DNA of 64,000 bases from assembly GCA_003116975.1 (NCBI GenBank), contig BGKB01000024.1, forward strand, positions 248,001 to 312,000, written 5' to 3'. Positions 11,161 through 21,037 of the stretch are shown in pieces (the stretch's first letter is position 1; every line of letters begins with the position of its first letter). Below the pieces are notes generated by a model. The model worked only from the letters and a program-made list of their open reading frames with translations, had not been told where the DNA came from and did not search any database. The position numbers and the translations under genes were made by a program. Source of the stretch: Aurantiochytrium sp. KH105 (Eukaryota > Sar > Bigyra > Thraustochytrida > Thraustochytriidae).

Positions 11161-11828
11161 AAAGCAGCGGTGAAAGCAACACTTGGCACCTCTTTAAAAT
11201 GTTTAATTCCCACATTATATAGACTGTGGCCAAAACCTACTGAGTGGAGTCAGTGGCCACAGCTCATTTTGACATCGCGAAACACTCGTATTGTAGCTAA
11301 TCCTTCTATCCTCTACCATAGGCAAAATATCGCGAGCAAATGCATGGTGTCCCGCAAGTTCACCTATAAAGACTGAGCAAAACGTTTCGTGCTGTGGGTG
11401 TGGGCTGCGCGAACGTTTCTCATTGAGAACATTGCCGTTTTTGCCCGCCCCAACGGCGCGCGCTCGAGCCCTTGCCGTCCCAGTCCCCCGGCGCGTGTAC
11501 GCACGCACGCAGGCAGGCACTGCTCGCGCCACCGCGCGCAGAGACGCGGACGCGCGCGGACACGGGCAGGCCGGCGAGCAGCCGCCCCGCCCCGCCCCGG
11601 CCGCGCTGGCGGCGAGAGAGAGGCCGCGCTAGCCTCTGAGGCGGCGCGTACAGAATAAGCAAGCACGCAAGCAAGCCAAGAATCTCTCCACTTGCGCCGG
11701 GACGCGCAAGTCAGGAATAGCGACCCGGAAAGTGCGGTAAAGGGAGGCCGCAAGTGCACCAACCGGCCCGGTCCTGCCCGGCTCGTCGCCTCGAGCAGAC
11801 CCGAGTGCCGTGGCGTGCGAGCCGAGCT

Positions 11829-11868
<40 letters not shown>

Positions 11869-11870
11869 CG
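11829..11870. repeat. (CAGG)n microsatellite
   Basis: About ten tandem caggcagg units, 250 bases upstream of the ATG at 12118. Confidence 0.9.
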
Positions 11871-12117
11871 CGCAGACGCGCGACGCGGACGCGGCGTCGT
11901 GTCACCGCCCGCCCGCCCGCCCGCCCTCCTTGCGCCGTCCGGCCTTGCCTCGCCATCTCCCGCCGCTCGGCGCCGGCGCACAGCGCGAGCACATTATTCC
12001 TACCAGCGGCGAGCGACGACGCGAGCAACCAACCACCAAGCGAGCGAGCGGTCGCAAGGCAAGGCCCAAGTGCCGGCCGCTCCTTTTCCCCTTCTTTCCG
12101 CGGCTCCAGACGGCACC

Positions 12118-14136
12118 ATGATGGCCCCGTACGCAGACGAGGACCACATGATGCAGGCCAACCCGGACGCCTTGCCGACGATCATTGCCAAGCAAATCGT
12201 GCTCGACGAAGACATTCCGGGCGGGACGTCGAACAGCCTTCGCGAGCTTCTTGACCTACAGGACGCAGATGGCGGCGTGTACGAAGCGCATGCGGTCTGC
12301 GACGCGACGTCGCAAAAGAAGGACGCTGAAAAAGACCCAGCCCCAGCGTTCGACGTAAGCACAGCCCTTCCCGAGGACAAACAGCTCTTGGACGTCATCG
12401 CACAGTCCATGCCGCAAGACGACAACTCGCTGGACGTGCTCATTCAGCACGAACCTCCTTGCGAGGTTTTTAAGAGTCTGGCGGGTCGATCCTGGCTCCT
12501 CTTCACCTCGCTCTTTATTCTGCCTCGTGGCGTCGACTTGCATTACACGTTGTCGCGCCTCGCCATCGACCTTGTCCGGGGCACAGAGGTCGTGCAGACC
12601 TTTGTTACGCAAGGCTGGCCGTCGCAAAGCGACTCTCGTCTTAATTTGGTCGAGATTGGAAGGCAAGGCGGACAGCGATCCACGCCCATCGCACAAGTTC
12701 AAGTTGTTCTCGGTCCGCACGAAGTCGGCACTCCGGCGTGCATTCTCGTTGTCATGCAATGCGACCGCGACTCGAGCATCTCGCGCAGAAAGAACGTATT
12801 CCATGCTGTGGTGCGCCTTCGCGACCCCGAGCGCGCAAGTTTAGAATCTTTTGAAGACGTGATCGAGGTCGATGCTGCGCGCCAGGCCGCGGACCTGCTC
12901 GAGCGTGCAGATGTCCAGGCGCGGGCTGCGCTTGAGGCGCCCGCGCGCGTTGAAAACTGCGCGCGCACGCTCGAGTTCAAGATTTTGAGCAAATTCAACC
13001 ACCAATTCGTAAAGGGCGGAGGCGAGCGCCGCAGAGAGGTGATTCGCGAGCACGACAAGCGCTACAGCGATCAGCGAAGGTGGGCCATGGAGCACTTTTC
13101 ACAAACCGGCATCTTTGAGCCGCCTTTTGTGCCCCGCGACCTCAAGAGCTTTGTGCTCTTTTGCGAACAAAGGGAAAATGGCCTGCCCGATGACATTCAC
13201 GCGCGGCGCCTGATGCGCTTATCGGTCTCGCCCAAGACGCCTCGGGGCGTCAAGCGTTCGCACCTGGCAGCATCAGCACCAGCATCAGCAGCAAGTCTTG
13301 GAGGAACGCCCAAAGCACCGGCGTTGTCCCCGCCAGGATTGCACGGGGCGAATTCTTCGGCAGAGGCGCTCACGCAGCTCCGAACAGGACGTTCGCGAGT
13401 TTCGCCAGGCGCGCGAGCGTCAGGGTCGCGATCAGCAGGACCGCGGCGGGGTGGCAAGCAGGCGGAGCGCAAGCGTCAAGTGGTTCTCGAGCACCGTGTG
13501 CTCGAGTCTTGGGAGTCGCTGGATGACCACCACAAGCTTTCCGTGTTTTTCCGCATTTGTCCCGACCTTGCTCGACTTGGGACGCTCTTGGGCACCTTTT
13601 CTCCGCTTGGAGCGCCAATGGCAGCCACGGGCGGCGCCATGGGCGGCCCCCTCGGCGGCCCCATGGGTCCTCCGGGCGGGATGATGTCCTCGTTGGCTGC
13701 GGTCATGTCCAGTACTAACCCGAGTGGTGCTGCAGATCCCTCTAGCACTAGCAGCGCCAGCAATACATTTAATAATAGCATCGTCCAGCGAGATCAGCAC
13801 CAGCAAGATCACCCTGACGAGCGCCATCAAGAGGGTGAGCAAGGTAAATTAGATGCACGAGTGATGACGGGGCGAGATCAAGATGGCGAGGCTCTTGTAA
13901 GCCTTAAACGTCGGCGCGAGGCCGACAACGAGGCCGACAACGAGGCCGACGAGGACAACGACAACGACAATGACAACAACACGGAACAACGACCCTCCTC
14001 CGCGACGTCGCAGACGCAGCGCGAGGGCCAAGATTGGGCCAACCCGGAATCGCGCCACGCGACCGGATCCGCGTCCGGTCCCAAACAAGGCGAACCTGTA
14101 CTAGAACCGCAAACTGGTGCCGAAAATGACCTGTGA
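12118..14136 (+). CDS. unrecognised 672-aa nuclear-factor-like protein, distant paralogue of the product at 4274
   Basis: Start chosen at ATG 12118, in the context cggcaccATGATGG; the open frame upstream has no ATG and is low complexity. The N-terminus is acidic. Residues ~123-250 are beta-rich. Residues ~285-325 hold LEFKILSKFN and a basic run with ERRREVIREHDKRY, matching in order and spacing the basic segment of the 4274-6229 product. A Lys/Arg-rich patch (~440-450) precedes a helical segment with WESLDDHHKLSVFF. A Met/Gly/Pro-rich run follows (~500-525), then an acidic Asn/Asp/Glu repeat (~600-622) near the end. It is probably nuclear by composition, but the family is not recognised. Confidence 0.65.
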   Translation: MMAPYADEDHMMQANPDALPTIIAKQIVLDEDIPGGTSNSLRELLDLQDADGGVYEAHAVCDATSQKKDAEKDPAPAFDVSTALPEDKQLLDVIAQSMPQDDNSLDVLIQHEPPCEVFKSLAGRSWLLFTSLFILPRGVDLHYTLSRLAIDLVRGTEVVQTFVTQGWPSQSDSRLNLVEIGRQGGQRSTPIAQVQVVLGPHEVGTPACILVVMQCDRDSSISRRKNVFHAVVRLRDPERASLESFEDVIEVDAARQAADLLERADVQARAALEAPARVENCARTLEFKILSKFNHQFVKGGGERRREVIREHDKRYSDQRRWAMEHFSQTGIFEPPFVPRDLKSFVLFCEQRENGLPDDIHARRLMRLSVSPKTPRGVKRSHLAASAPASAASLGGTPKAPALSPPGLHGANSSAEALTQLRTGRSRVSPGARASGSRSAGPRRGGKQAERKRQVVLEHRVLESWESLDDHHKLSVFFRICPDLARLGTLLGTFSPLGAPMAATGGAMGGPLGGPMGPPGGMMSSLAAVMSSTNPSGAADPSSTSSASNTFNNSIVQRDQHQQDHPDERHQEGEQGKLDARVMTGRDQDGEALVSLKRRREADNEADNEADEDNDNDNDNNTEQRPSSATSQTQREGQDWANPESRHATGSASGPKQGEPVLEPQTGAENDL

Positions 14137-15796
14137 TGATTGACATGAATCCTTTTGTTTGCAACATTCTTGGGGTTCGTCGGACTGTCTTCCATCGGAG
14201 GGTTGATAAGATCGATGGGTGGGCCACGAGTCCAAGTCATTACTACCTCTCGTCGCTCTCTTTCGCTTCTCCAAGCTCGCGCGTTCTCCGTCGTCGCAGC
14301 TCCTTGATGCGCAATCGTCACGCACTTGCGTGCGTCGCTCACGACGGTGAACCGGCGCGGGCGCTGGCGCACTGCGCGTGCCGTGTGCGTGTGGCCGAGG
14401 CGCTGGACCCGCATAAACGTTCTCCGCGCGGCCGCCGCCACCCGTGGCAGAGTTCCCTGCCTGGCAGGCCGACGAGGATCGCGACGATGGCGAAGAGACC
14501 GCGCGCGGATCCAGCACAGCGTGCTCGAGCACAGCCCCCACGCGCAGCGCGCGAGGGCGCCCTGGCGCCGCGGCGGCGAGAAGACCAAACGGCGAATCGA
14601 AGTGAGCGATCCCCTCTTGTCGCAGAACGACTTGGGCCTCTCCACGCGACAGTCGCTTCGCAGGGCACGTGTGTGCAGCAGCAGCAGCAGCACGCAAGCA
14701 AGCAAGCGAAAGCAAGCTAGCAAGCGAGCGACGGCAGCCCACGCGGGTCCGAGGAGAACGAAGATACTACACACGTCAAGATGCCCGCGCCGCGTCCAGC
14801 GCGCGATTGCAGGCCGCAAAAGAGACGCGGCTCACGCGCACACCCCCCCCCCCCTGCGAGTCAGTCAATCCTGATTGTGACCTCCGCGATTCGTGGCCTT
14901 CTCGCGCGGGCGGCCAAGTGAACATTCGCGGTAAACTGCACTTGCCCGCAGCACCAGCCCCCCGCAGCAGCGGTTTCCAGCGCCAAGGAAGGTTCATGGC
15001 AAGTACGGGAACCGCAGGCGCGGCGGGGAACCGCAGGTGGTACCGCAGCTCGTGGCTGCTGCTGCTGCTGCTGCTGTTGCTCGAGCGGAGCGGGAGAGGA
15101 GGATTTGAACGCGTCCGGCCAGGCTGTATCACGATTTTTCGTGACACAGAACCCGTTCGGGAAAGATCCTGCGCGCGAAGGACTCCGCGCACGACGGCCA
15201 CGCTCGCACGCGCGCGCGTACGCACGCGCGCGGGGGCGAGGGCTCGCGGTGGTCTAGGACTTGCGGAGAAGGCTAGGGTGGTGGATCGAGCTGATTCCGG
15301 CCTGGATCAAGACAAGCAAGGGCGACGACCACGCCGACGACGACGAAGAAAAAGAAGAAGCAGGGAGACAGCGCGCAGGCCTGCGCTGCATGCCAAGGCG
15401 CGCCGCGTGAGGTAGCGCCGAGTGGACGACGTCTGTCTGGACCGATAAAGCCTGGGCGGGCGACACGCATAGCCCGGAGTCGCGCTCGTACAACAATTAG
15501 AAACACGTCACACAGCACTCGCAAGGCCGCAGCCGTGTCTCCTCTATTCTGGCAAGCGGGTCCGGGCTCGGGCTCACGCCCGGCCCGTCCACCTAGCACG
15601 TCCAAATTGAAGCAGCGCAGAGAAGAAGGAGCAACGTCGAGAAGGAAAAGGAGGAGGAGGAGGACGACGCAGACATCGAGCAGGACCTAGACCAAGACGA
15701 ATTCTGCACACTGACAAAAGGAATTTCGAGACGAACGCCCTATTTCGGAACGAACGAGCGAGTGTTGCCTCTTTCATCGGTCTTGATTGAATCACC
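14137..15796. other. 1.7-kb GC-rich spacer
   Basis: No convincing gene. It contains CAG/AAGC repeats (14675-14730), a C12-type run (~14843-14856), a CTG run (15056-15077) and an 11-bp imperfect hairpin with arms CTGTATCACGA (15124-15134) and TCGTGACACAG (15139-15149). The word at the left arm recurs near 38.2 kb. The last ~200 bases are Glu/Arg-frame purine-rich and probably 5' UTR of the next gene. Confidence 0.55.
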
Positions 15797-16834
15797 ATGC
15801 AGGCCATCACCAAACCGCTCATGAACGGGAAAGCTCGGCTCGAGCAAAAACAACAAGCAGGCGCAGATATCCAGCTCCATGAGTGCTCCGAGGCAACGAG
15901 TGGCGGTACAGACTCTGAAAATGCAGTCGTCGCACGCGAGCTCTGGCCCGAACTTTGCGACCGTCTCCTCTGGTTGGGCGAAAAGGCCGAGGGGATGATC
16001 GAGTCCAACTCGCTCCACGCATTGTCGAATGAACCTACATCCGCGCCCGGCAAGGGAGCCGGCCGCGAATCCATCCCCCATGAAGGGGATCCACAGACGA
16101 CACCCAAGGGTATGCGCCGCTATGTCCTTCTCGTGGAAACCAAGGACGAGAGCGAGATTTCCTTCTTGCACATCAGCGTCATTGACAAGACCCCCAAGGG
16201 TCGCGGGACGCTCATGGAGTTTGTGCTCACCACGCAAGATGGAAAAATTAAACTCTTGAAAATGCCAAACGCGCAAGAGCAAGTCTTTGCCTCGGGATCT
16301 GCCATACAGCATCGCTCGAACCGCAGTCGCATTCTCTTCTTTTTCGTTGCGCAAGAAGGAATTCCAATTGAAGGCCACATCAAGTTTCGCGTGCTCTCTG
16401 CCAACGGCACCTCGATCGAGTCCTCTCCTGTGCCCGTCGGAGGTGCTCGAAACGACCTGCCTTCTGCACCGACCGGTTCTGCGACGGCGGCGACGAAGAC
16501 GAAGACGCCTTCTGCTTCGAACACGCCACCGCCATCTGTCCCCTCTCCTCCGCTTCCTGTTCAAACCAAGGTGGCTGAATATGATGAATCCAAGCAGCAC
16601 GAGTCTGAACTTCATCGTGTGGGTGCTAAGCGCGAGCGATCAAGCTGCACCGACGACTTTGCTGATAACCGAGAATACATGCAAGAACATGACAATGAAC
16701 TTGGACGCCTTCAGCACAGCAAACGCGCACGATTGTCCAAGATTCAGGACTTTTTCCAGCGCATCGATGAAACCACCAAGGATCTGCTCCGTATGGGAAG
16801 GCAGCTCTTTGACTCGACGGACATCTATCTCTGA
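15797..16834 (+). CDS. unrecognised 345-aa protein, paralogue of the product at 3188
   Basis: ATG 15797 in the context atcaccATGCAG; TGA 16832-16834. Residues 1-105 are polar. Residues ~107-220 form a beta-rich unit, with RRYVLLVETKDESE at its start, AIQHRSNRSRILFFF in the middle and GGARNDLPSAP at its end. It is followed by a Thr/Pro-rich linker and a helical C-terminus (~295-345, SKIQDFFQRIDETTKDLL) that could form a coiled coil. The beta unit matches the 183-aa product at 3188, which lacks the helical tail. No enzymatic motif is seen. Confidence 0.65.
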   Translation: MQAITKPLMNGKARLEQKQQAGADIQLHECSEATSGGTDSENAVVARELWPELCDRLLWLGEKAEGMIESNSLHALSNEPTSAPGKGAGRESIPHEGDPQTTPKGMRRYVLLVETKDESEISFLHISVIDKTPKGRGTLMEFVLTTQDGKIKLLKMPNAQEQVFASGSAIQHRSNRSRILFFFVAQEGIPIEGHIKFRVLSANGTSIESSPVPVGGARNDLPSAPTGSATAATKTKTPSASNTPPPSVPSPPLPVQTKVAEYDESKQHESELHRVGAKRERSSCTDDFADNREYMQEHDNELGRLQHSKRARLSKIQDFFQRIDETTKDLLRMGRQLFDSTDIYL

Positions 16835-17740
16835 AGACCATAATCTCTGAAGCTTATTGAGATCTTTCCTGCCACTCTCTTCGCCGTCCTTGAGCTGCAG
16901 GAATAACTTCAACGTTCAACTTATAGCTTTCCAACGATGCTTTTTTGCAACGTTGACATCCTGGAAACAGAAAACTATGAAAACTGTGATGAAGTGCGTT
17001 CTCTTGTTCCATCTCAAGGAAAGTCTTTGTTAGCTCGAGTGTGTGCTAACTGACCTTTTGTAGGCCTATGGTCGGTGAAAAGAACCAAAAAAAATTAAGC
17101 TGGTGACTTGCAAGCTGCATCCTCAGCCTCGTCCTTTCCATAGCACGCGAGGCTTGCAGTCCCTCTGACTGATGAAAAATGACACACCGAATTTCTTTCC
17201 TCATTTCCCGCAAAACTCGGATGGGATGCATTCGTTCGTATCCAGATAACTGCTCCTACGATGAGTCATCAGCATAATGCAGAGGTTAGGCCTATTTTTT
17301 ATTTTTGGTCCGTGTGCACCGTCCCGCGCGCGCCAGCGTGTGCACACACTCGGCCTTCGCCCAAACAAACACCTAATACACCCCTGCGCGCGCGCGCGCG
17401 CGTCGGCGCGGCAGGCAGGCAGGCGCGGCAGGCGCAAGGCGCAAACCAGCAACCCCCTCTCTCCCCCCCCCCCCCTTCCCTCGTCCGCGCGGGCGCCACC
17501 GCGGCACGCTCCGTCCGCGCGCGCGCCCCGTGGAGAACGCGCCAAGGCCGCATCGCATCAGCAGCCAGCCCAGCCAGGCTCTCCCATCTCTCCCATCTTT
17601 CCTCCCCTCGCCTGAGTCTCTCTCCCTCTCTCTCTGCTTTCTCGTCCCCCTCTCCGCCGCAGCCGCTCGCTCGCGCCGCTTCTTCACGTCGCCTGCCCGC
17701 CCGCCCGCCCGCCCTCGCTCCCCTCGCCGCCCTTGCCGCC
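16835..17740. other. spacer and probable 5' UTR of the ROCO gene
   Basis: Holds two TAGGCCTAT words (17061-17069 and 17287-17295), a (CG)n run (~17386-17404), a C-rich run (~17466-17476) and pyrimidine-rich sequence up to the ATG at 17741. An in-frame ATG exists at 17261, but the 160 codons between the two are low complexity. Confidence 0.5.
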
Positions 17741-20700
17741 ATGGGCCGCATCGAAGGCAGCGTGTGGGGCGTCGCGCAGTCCGCCGACCTCGTGCTGGCC
17801 GCCAGCACGGACGCGTACTTGCGTGCATGGAGCAAGAAGGACAGCGCCCTCGTCTTGGAGATGAAGACGCCCAACAACAAAGGGGCCTACACTGTGGCCG
17901 TGCAGGGCAACCTCGCCGCCGTGGGGACTGACAACGGCGGCCTCTTCCTGATCGACCTGGCCACCGCCTCCGTCCTGCACGCCCTCCAGGGCCACACCGG
18001 CATTGTCTGGAGCGTCATCTTCGACGGCAACGAGATCATCTCCGGGTCGTTCGACCAGACCGTCCGCGTCTGGGACAAGATCAGCGGCCGAGAGACCTTG
18101 AGGATCGACGCCGGGGCGAAGGTCTTCGGCGTTGCCGCCCACGAGAACCTGCTCGTGGCCGGGTTGAAAGACAACACCGTGCGCGTCTTCGACCGGGCCA
18201 GCGGCGGCCCACGCCACGTCCTCACGGAGGCGACACGCGAGGTCAAAGCGGTCGCGATCGACGCGCAGCGCATGGTGAGCGGGTCCGACGACTCCAAGGT
18301 GAGGGTCTACGCCGTGCCTTCCTTCCAGCTCGTCCGCGTCCTCGAAGGACACACCAGCGTGGTGCGCTCTGTCGCGCTCGAGGGAGACCGCATCGTGAGC
18401 GGGTCCGCCGACCACACGGTCAGACTCTGGGACGCGCGCAGCGGAGCGAAGCTGCACGTCTTGCAAGGACACTCGTACGTTGTGAACTCGGTCTCTCTCT
18501 TGGGGTCGGAGATCGTGAGCGGATCTTGGGACAAGAGCGTGCGCATCTGGGACGCGGAGACGGGCGCCTCGACGCGCGTGCTGGACGGCACGGAGGCCGT
18601 GCGGCCCATCGAGGAGGTGCTCGGCGGCCCCGCGACGACTGCGGCGGCAAAGGAGGCGCTCAAGGCGGCGCTGGTGAACGGGGACCCCGCGGAACTGGGC
18701 CGCTGCAAGCTCATGGTCGTCGGCCAGGGCGCCGCCGGCAAGACGTCCACGGTGCGCTCGCTGCTGGGCATGCCGCCCGTGCCGGAGCACATCTCGACGG
18801 TGGGCGTCGAGCTCAAGCGCACCGATGCAGAGTCGTGGCGGGAAGAGGAATTCGACAGCGGATTTGAGAGCCAGGCGTATCGCGTGGCGGCGCTGCGCAT
18901 GGCCGCGCAGGAGCAGGCGGCGAGCAAGAAGCGACAATCGCTGCCCAGGCGCGTGTCTCGCGGCATTGTAGACGTCGTCCGTCGACGTTCTTCTGCGGCG
19001 CGGCCCTTCGTCGCAGAGGTGCAGGTGGAGCTTGTGCCCGAGGCCGAGATGGCGCAGCGGTTCGAATATGCGGAGATCGAGGACATGGCCGGCCAGACGC
19101 AGTCGGGTCAGAAGATCAAATTTACGATCTGGGACTATGCAGGTCAGGACGTCTTTTACGCGCTGCACCACATTTTCCTCACGCGCGAGGGCGGCGTCTT
19201 CATGCTCGTCTTTGACATGCAGGAACTCCTCACCGAGGAAAACAAAGCTTTGGGGTATCTGCGCTTTTGGCTCAACTCGATCAAGCTGCACGCGCCCAAA
19301 GCCCCTGTTCTTTTGGTCGCAACGCATTACGATCAAGCTTCCAGCAGCCTGCAAGCCGTCGAGCGAATTCTCCAGTCCCTTTTTCGTAAGCTGCGTGGAA
19401 TCAAACTGGTGAAAAACAGTGGCGCTCGGCTGAGTTTTTTCCCCATTGACAACATGAGTCCCGCAGCGAACCGCGCTGCCGATCTGCGCGCTGCTGTGGA
19501 GAAAGCGGCATCCAGGCTTGAGGCTGTGTCGCAAAAGATATCGCTGCGCTGGCTCAAGGTCTTGGATGATCTCATGAAACTGAACTGCGACCACGTTCCC
19601 TTTGCCAAAGTGCAGGAATTTGCGACCAAGTACCATGCTGGCGACCAGACAGATGAGCTGCTCAAGTTTTTCCACGAGCTTGGTATGCTTGTGCATCTGC
19701 GCGCCACCGACACCCTGCACGACAAGGTCGTGCTCAATCCCCAGTGGCTTCTGGACAAGCTGGCCCGAGTCATTGCGGACGAGATCCACGTCCAGGACAT
19801 TCTCTACGACGAGCGGCTTTCCGACCTCGAACTTGAGGACGACTTTGCGCTCCTACGTCACAAGGGCATTGGTTCACGCGCCTTGCTCGGCTTCCTCTGG
19901 GACGATGAAGAAGTCGAATATCTCGTGGAGTTCATGCGCGGCGTCATGCTTCTGTCAAACTGGGATTTCCCGGAAGATGCCTTTACATCGAGCCGTCAAG
20001 GCGAGCCGCTCTATATTGTGAGCAGTCTGCTCAAGAACTCGACCGACGCTGATCTCGACGCAGAGATTGCGGACATGGACCCCGGTCTGACATGCGTTTT
20101 GGACTTTACCAAGTTTTTCCTTCCGGACGGCGTCTTTGCACGACTGCTTTCGCTTTGCGCTCAGTACAGTGGCAACTTTGGAGCCATCTCGCGCGCACCT
20201 CAGCTGGCAGGAAACCAGGCCATCATTCACTTTGGTCTCTCCGTCTTTGCGCTTGAGCAGACCCAGGACAAGATCTGGATCCGCGTAGAGCGCGACTCCA
20301 GAGAGCCAGCAAGCACGCTAAAGACGTTGGTGAGTATGTTTCGAGACGCCCGTGACGCAGTCTTTCAAGATTTGCCATGGGAGCTCCTTCTTCAGTCGCC
20401 GAAAAATGCATCCGTGCTGGTTTCTTACGATGAAGCTGCGCGAGGGTTTGCATCATCTGGCGTAGAATTTGTCAAGTCAGTGGGCACCAAAGTTGTCAAC
20501 GTTGCAGATTTTGAGCCATTCTTTCGAGACGGGTCGCTGACAGAAGACGAGAAAGACACCGGGACCATCGAGCAGGCGTCACTTCGAGACTTGCCTGCAG
20601 GTCTCCAATACCATGTCTTTTTGAGCCACCGACAAGTGGACGCCGGCGACACATGCAATCTCATCTTTGAAAAATTGCAAAATCGAGGTCTCAAGGTCTG

Positions 20701-21037
20701 GTTTGATCAGGAGAGTCAGGGCAATCTGGCAGAGGACGCCATGCGTCGTGGGATTCGCGCGTCAAAGTGCTACCTTCTTTTTCTCTCCAAGACAGTCTTC
20801 GAGGGCGCGGTGCGCATGGAGCTCGAGACGGCGCTACAAGAGGAGAAACCTATCTTGCTTGTGCACGAGAGCGACCCGAATCGAGTCGGCTTCGACACCT
20901 TTTCCAGTTACATCAAGTCGGCTCCGAATGCTGCCAAGCACCTCTTCCGCGAGACGGAGTCCATGCCTTTTCAGCGTCGCTTATACTTGGCCGAAGCCTT
21001 TTACAAGGAGCTCATTGCACGAATTAATGCCATTTGA
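17741..21037 (+). CDS. WD40-ROC-COR-TIR protein (ROCO family, TIR-bearing)
   Basis: Start taken at ATG 17741 in gccgccATGGG; 1098 aa, TGA 21035-21037. Residues ~1-290 are seven WD40 repeats of a short type (IVSGSADHTVRLWDARSG). A ROC GTPase follows: P-loop GQGAAGKTS (~326), DYAGQD (~463), and THYDQ in the NKxD position (~528). An insert of ~140 residues lies between P-loop and switch. COR spans ~575-800 (VVLNPQWLLDKL ~663). The C-terminus from ~955 is a TIR domain (YHVFLSHRQVD, GLKVWFDQES). Glu1027 in RMELETAL aligns by eye with the SARM1 catalytic Glu in the alpha-C helix, so NAD hydrolase activity is plausible. ROCO proteins act as GTP-regulated dimeric switches; a TIR output suggests a sensor of stress or infection. 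Confidence 0.85.
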   Translation: MGRIEGSVWGVAQSADLVLAASTDAYLRAWSKKDSALVLEMKTPNNKGAYTVAVQGNLAAVGTDNGGLFLIDLATASVLHALQGHTGIVWSVIFDGNEIISGSFDQTVRVWDKISGRETLRIDAGAKVFGVAAHENLLVAGLKDNTVRVFDRASGGPRHVLTEATREVKAVAIDAQRMVSGSDDSKVRVYAVPSFQLVRVLEGHTSVVRSVALEGDRIVSGSADHTVRLWDARSGAKLHVLQGHSYVVNSVSLLGSEIVSGSWDKSVRIWDAETGASTRVLDGTEAVRPIEEVLGGPATTAAAKEALKAALVNGDPAELGRCKLMVVGQGAAGKTSTVRSLLGMPPVPEHISTVGVELKRTDAESWREEEFDSGFESQAYRVAALRMAAQEQAASKKRQSLPRRVSRGIVDVVRRRSSAARPFVAEVQVELVPEAEMAQRFEYAEIEDMAGQTQSGQKIKFTIWDYAGQDVFYALHHIFLTREGGVFMLVFDMQELLTEENKALGYLRFWLNSIKLHAPKAPVLLVATHYDQASSSLQAVERILQSLFRKLRGIKLVKNSGARLSFFPIDNMSPAANRAADLRAAVEKAASRLEAVSQKISLRWLKVLDDLMKLNCDHVPFAKVQEFATKYHAGDQTDELLKFFHELGMLVHLRATDTLHDKVVLNPQWLLDKLARVIADEIHVQDILYDERLSDLELEDDFALLRHKGIGSRALLGFLWDDEEVEYLVEFMRGVMLLSNWDFPEDAFTSSRQGEPLYIVSSLLKNSTDADLDAEIADMDPGLTCVLDFTKFFLPDGVFARLLSLCAQYSGNFGAISRAPQLAGNQAIIHFGLSVFALEQTQDKIWIRVERDSREPASTLKTLVSMFRDARDAVFQDLPWELLLQSPKNASVLVSYDEAARGFASSGVEFVKSVGTKVVNVADFEPFFRDGSLTEDEKDTGTIEQASLRDLPAGLQYHVFLSHRQVDAGDTCNLIFEKLQNRGLKVWFDQESQGNLAEDAMRRGIRASKCYLLFLSKTVFEGAVRMELETALQEEKPILLVHESDPNRVGFDTFSSYIKSAPNAAKHLFRETESMPFQRRLYLAEAFYKELIARINAI

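Larger units (their letters stand above)
6230..12117. other. 5.9-kb gene-free, GC-rich, repeat-rich spacer
   Basis: No frame here has convincing protein character; the long open frames are Arg/Pro/Ala-rich in all registers, as expected of very GC-rich DNA. The spacer holds a TGCTATG/TGCTGCG microsatellite (~6295-6440) and (CTTG)n (7651-7755). It also holds CCAGCCAC runs (8140-8207), (CCAG/CAAC)n (9765-9805), (GCTC)n (10173-10199), a CACCAG minisatellite (10686-11160) and (CAGG)n (11829-11870). The last 700 bases before 12118 are probably promoter and 5' UTR; a TATA-like cctataaaga lies at ~11362. Confidence 0.6.

Noticed and set aside
10171-11233. Trp/Leu/Val-rich minus-strand frames across the CACCAG minisatellite
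   Set aside because: They are a translation of the tandem repeat, not membrane proteins; all frames are open because the repeat lacks stop words.
15060-15180. Possible tRNA on the minus strand (word resembling a TTCAAATC T-loop)
   Set aside because: No pairing T-stem or acceptor stem can be drawn. The sequence is instead a hairpin of a dispersed repeat.
17261-17740. 160-codon N-terminal extension of the ROCO protein from ATG 17261
   Set aside because: Low-complexity Arg/Pro/Ala/Ser sequence with dinucleotide repeats; the strong ATG context at 17741 fits directly to the first WD40 repeat.
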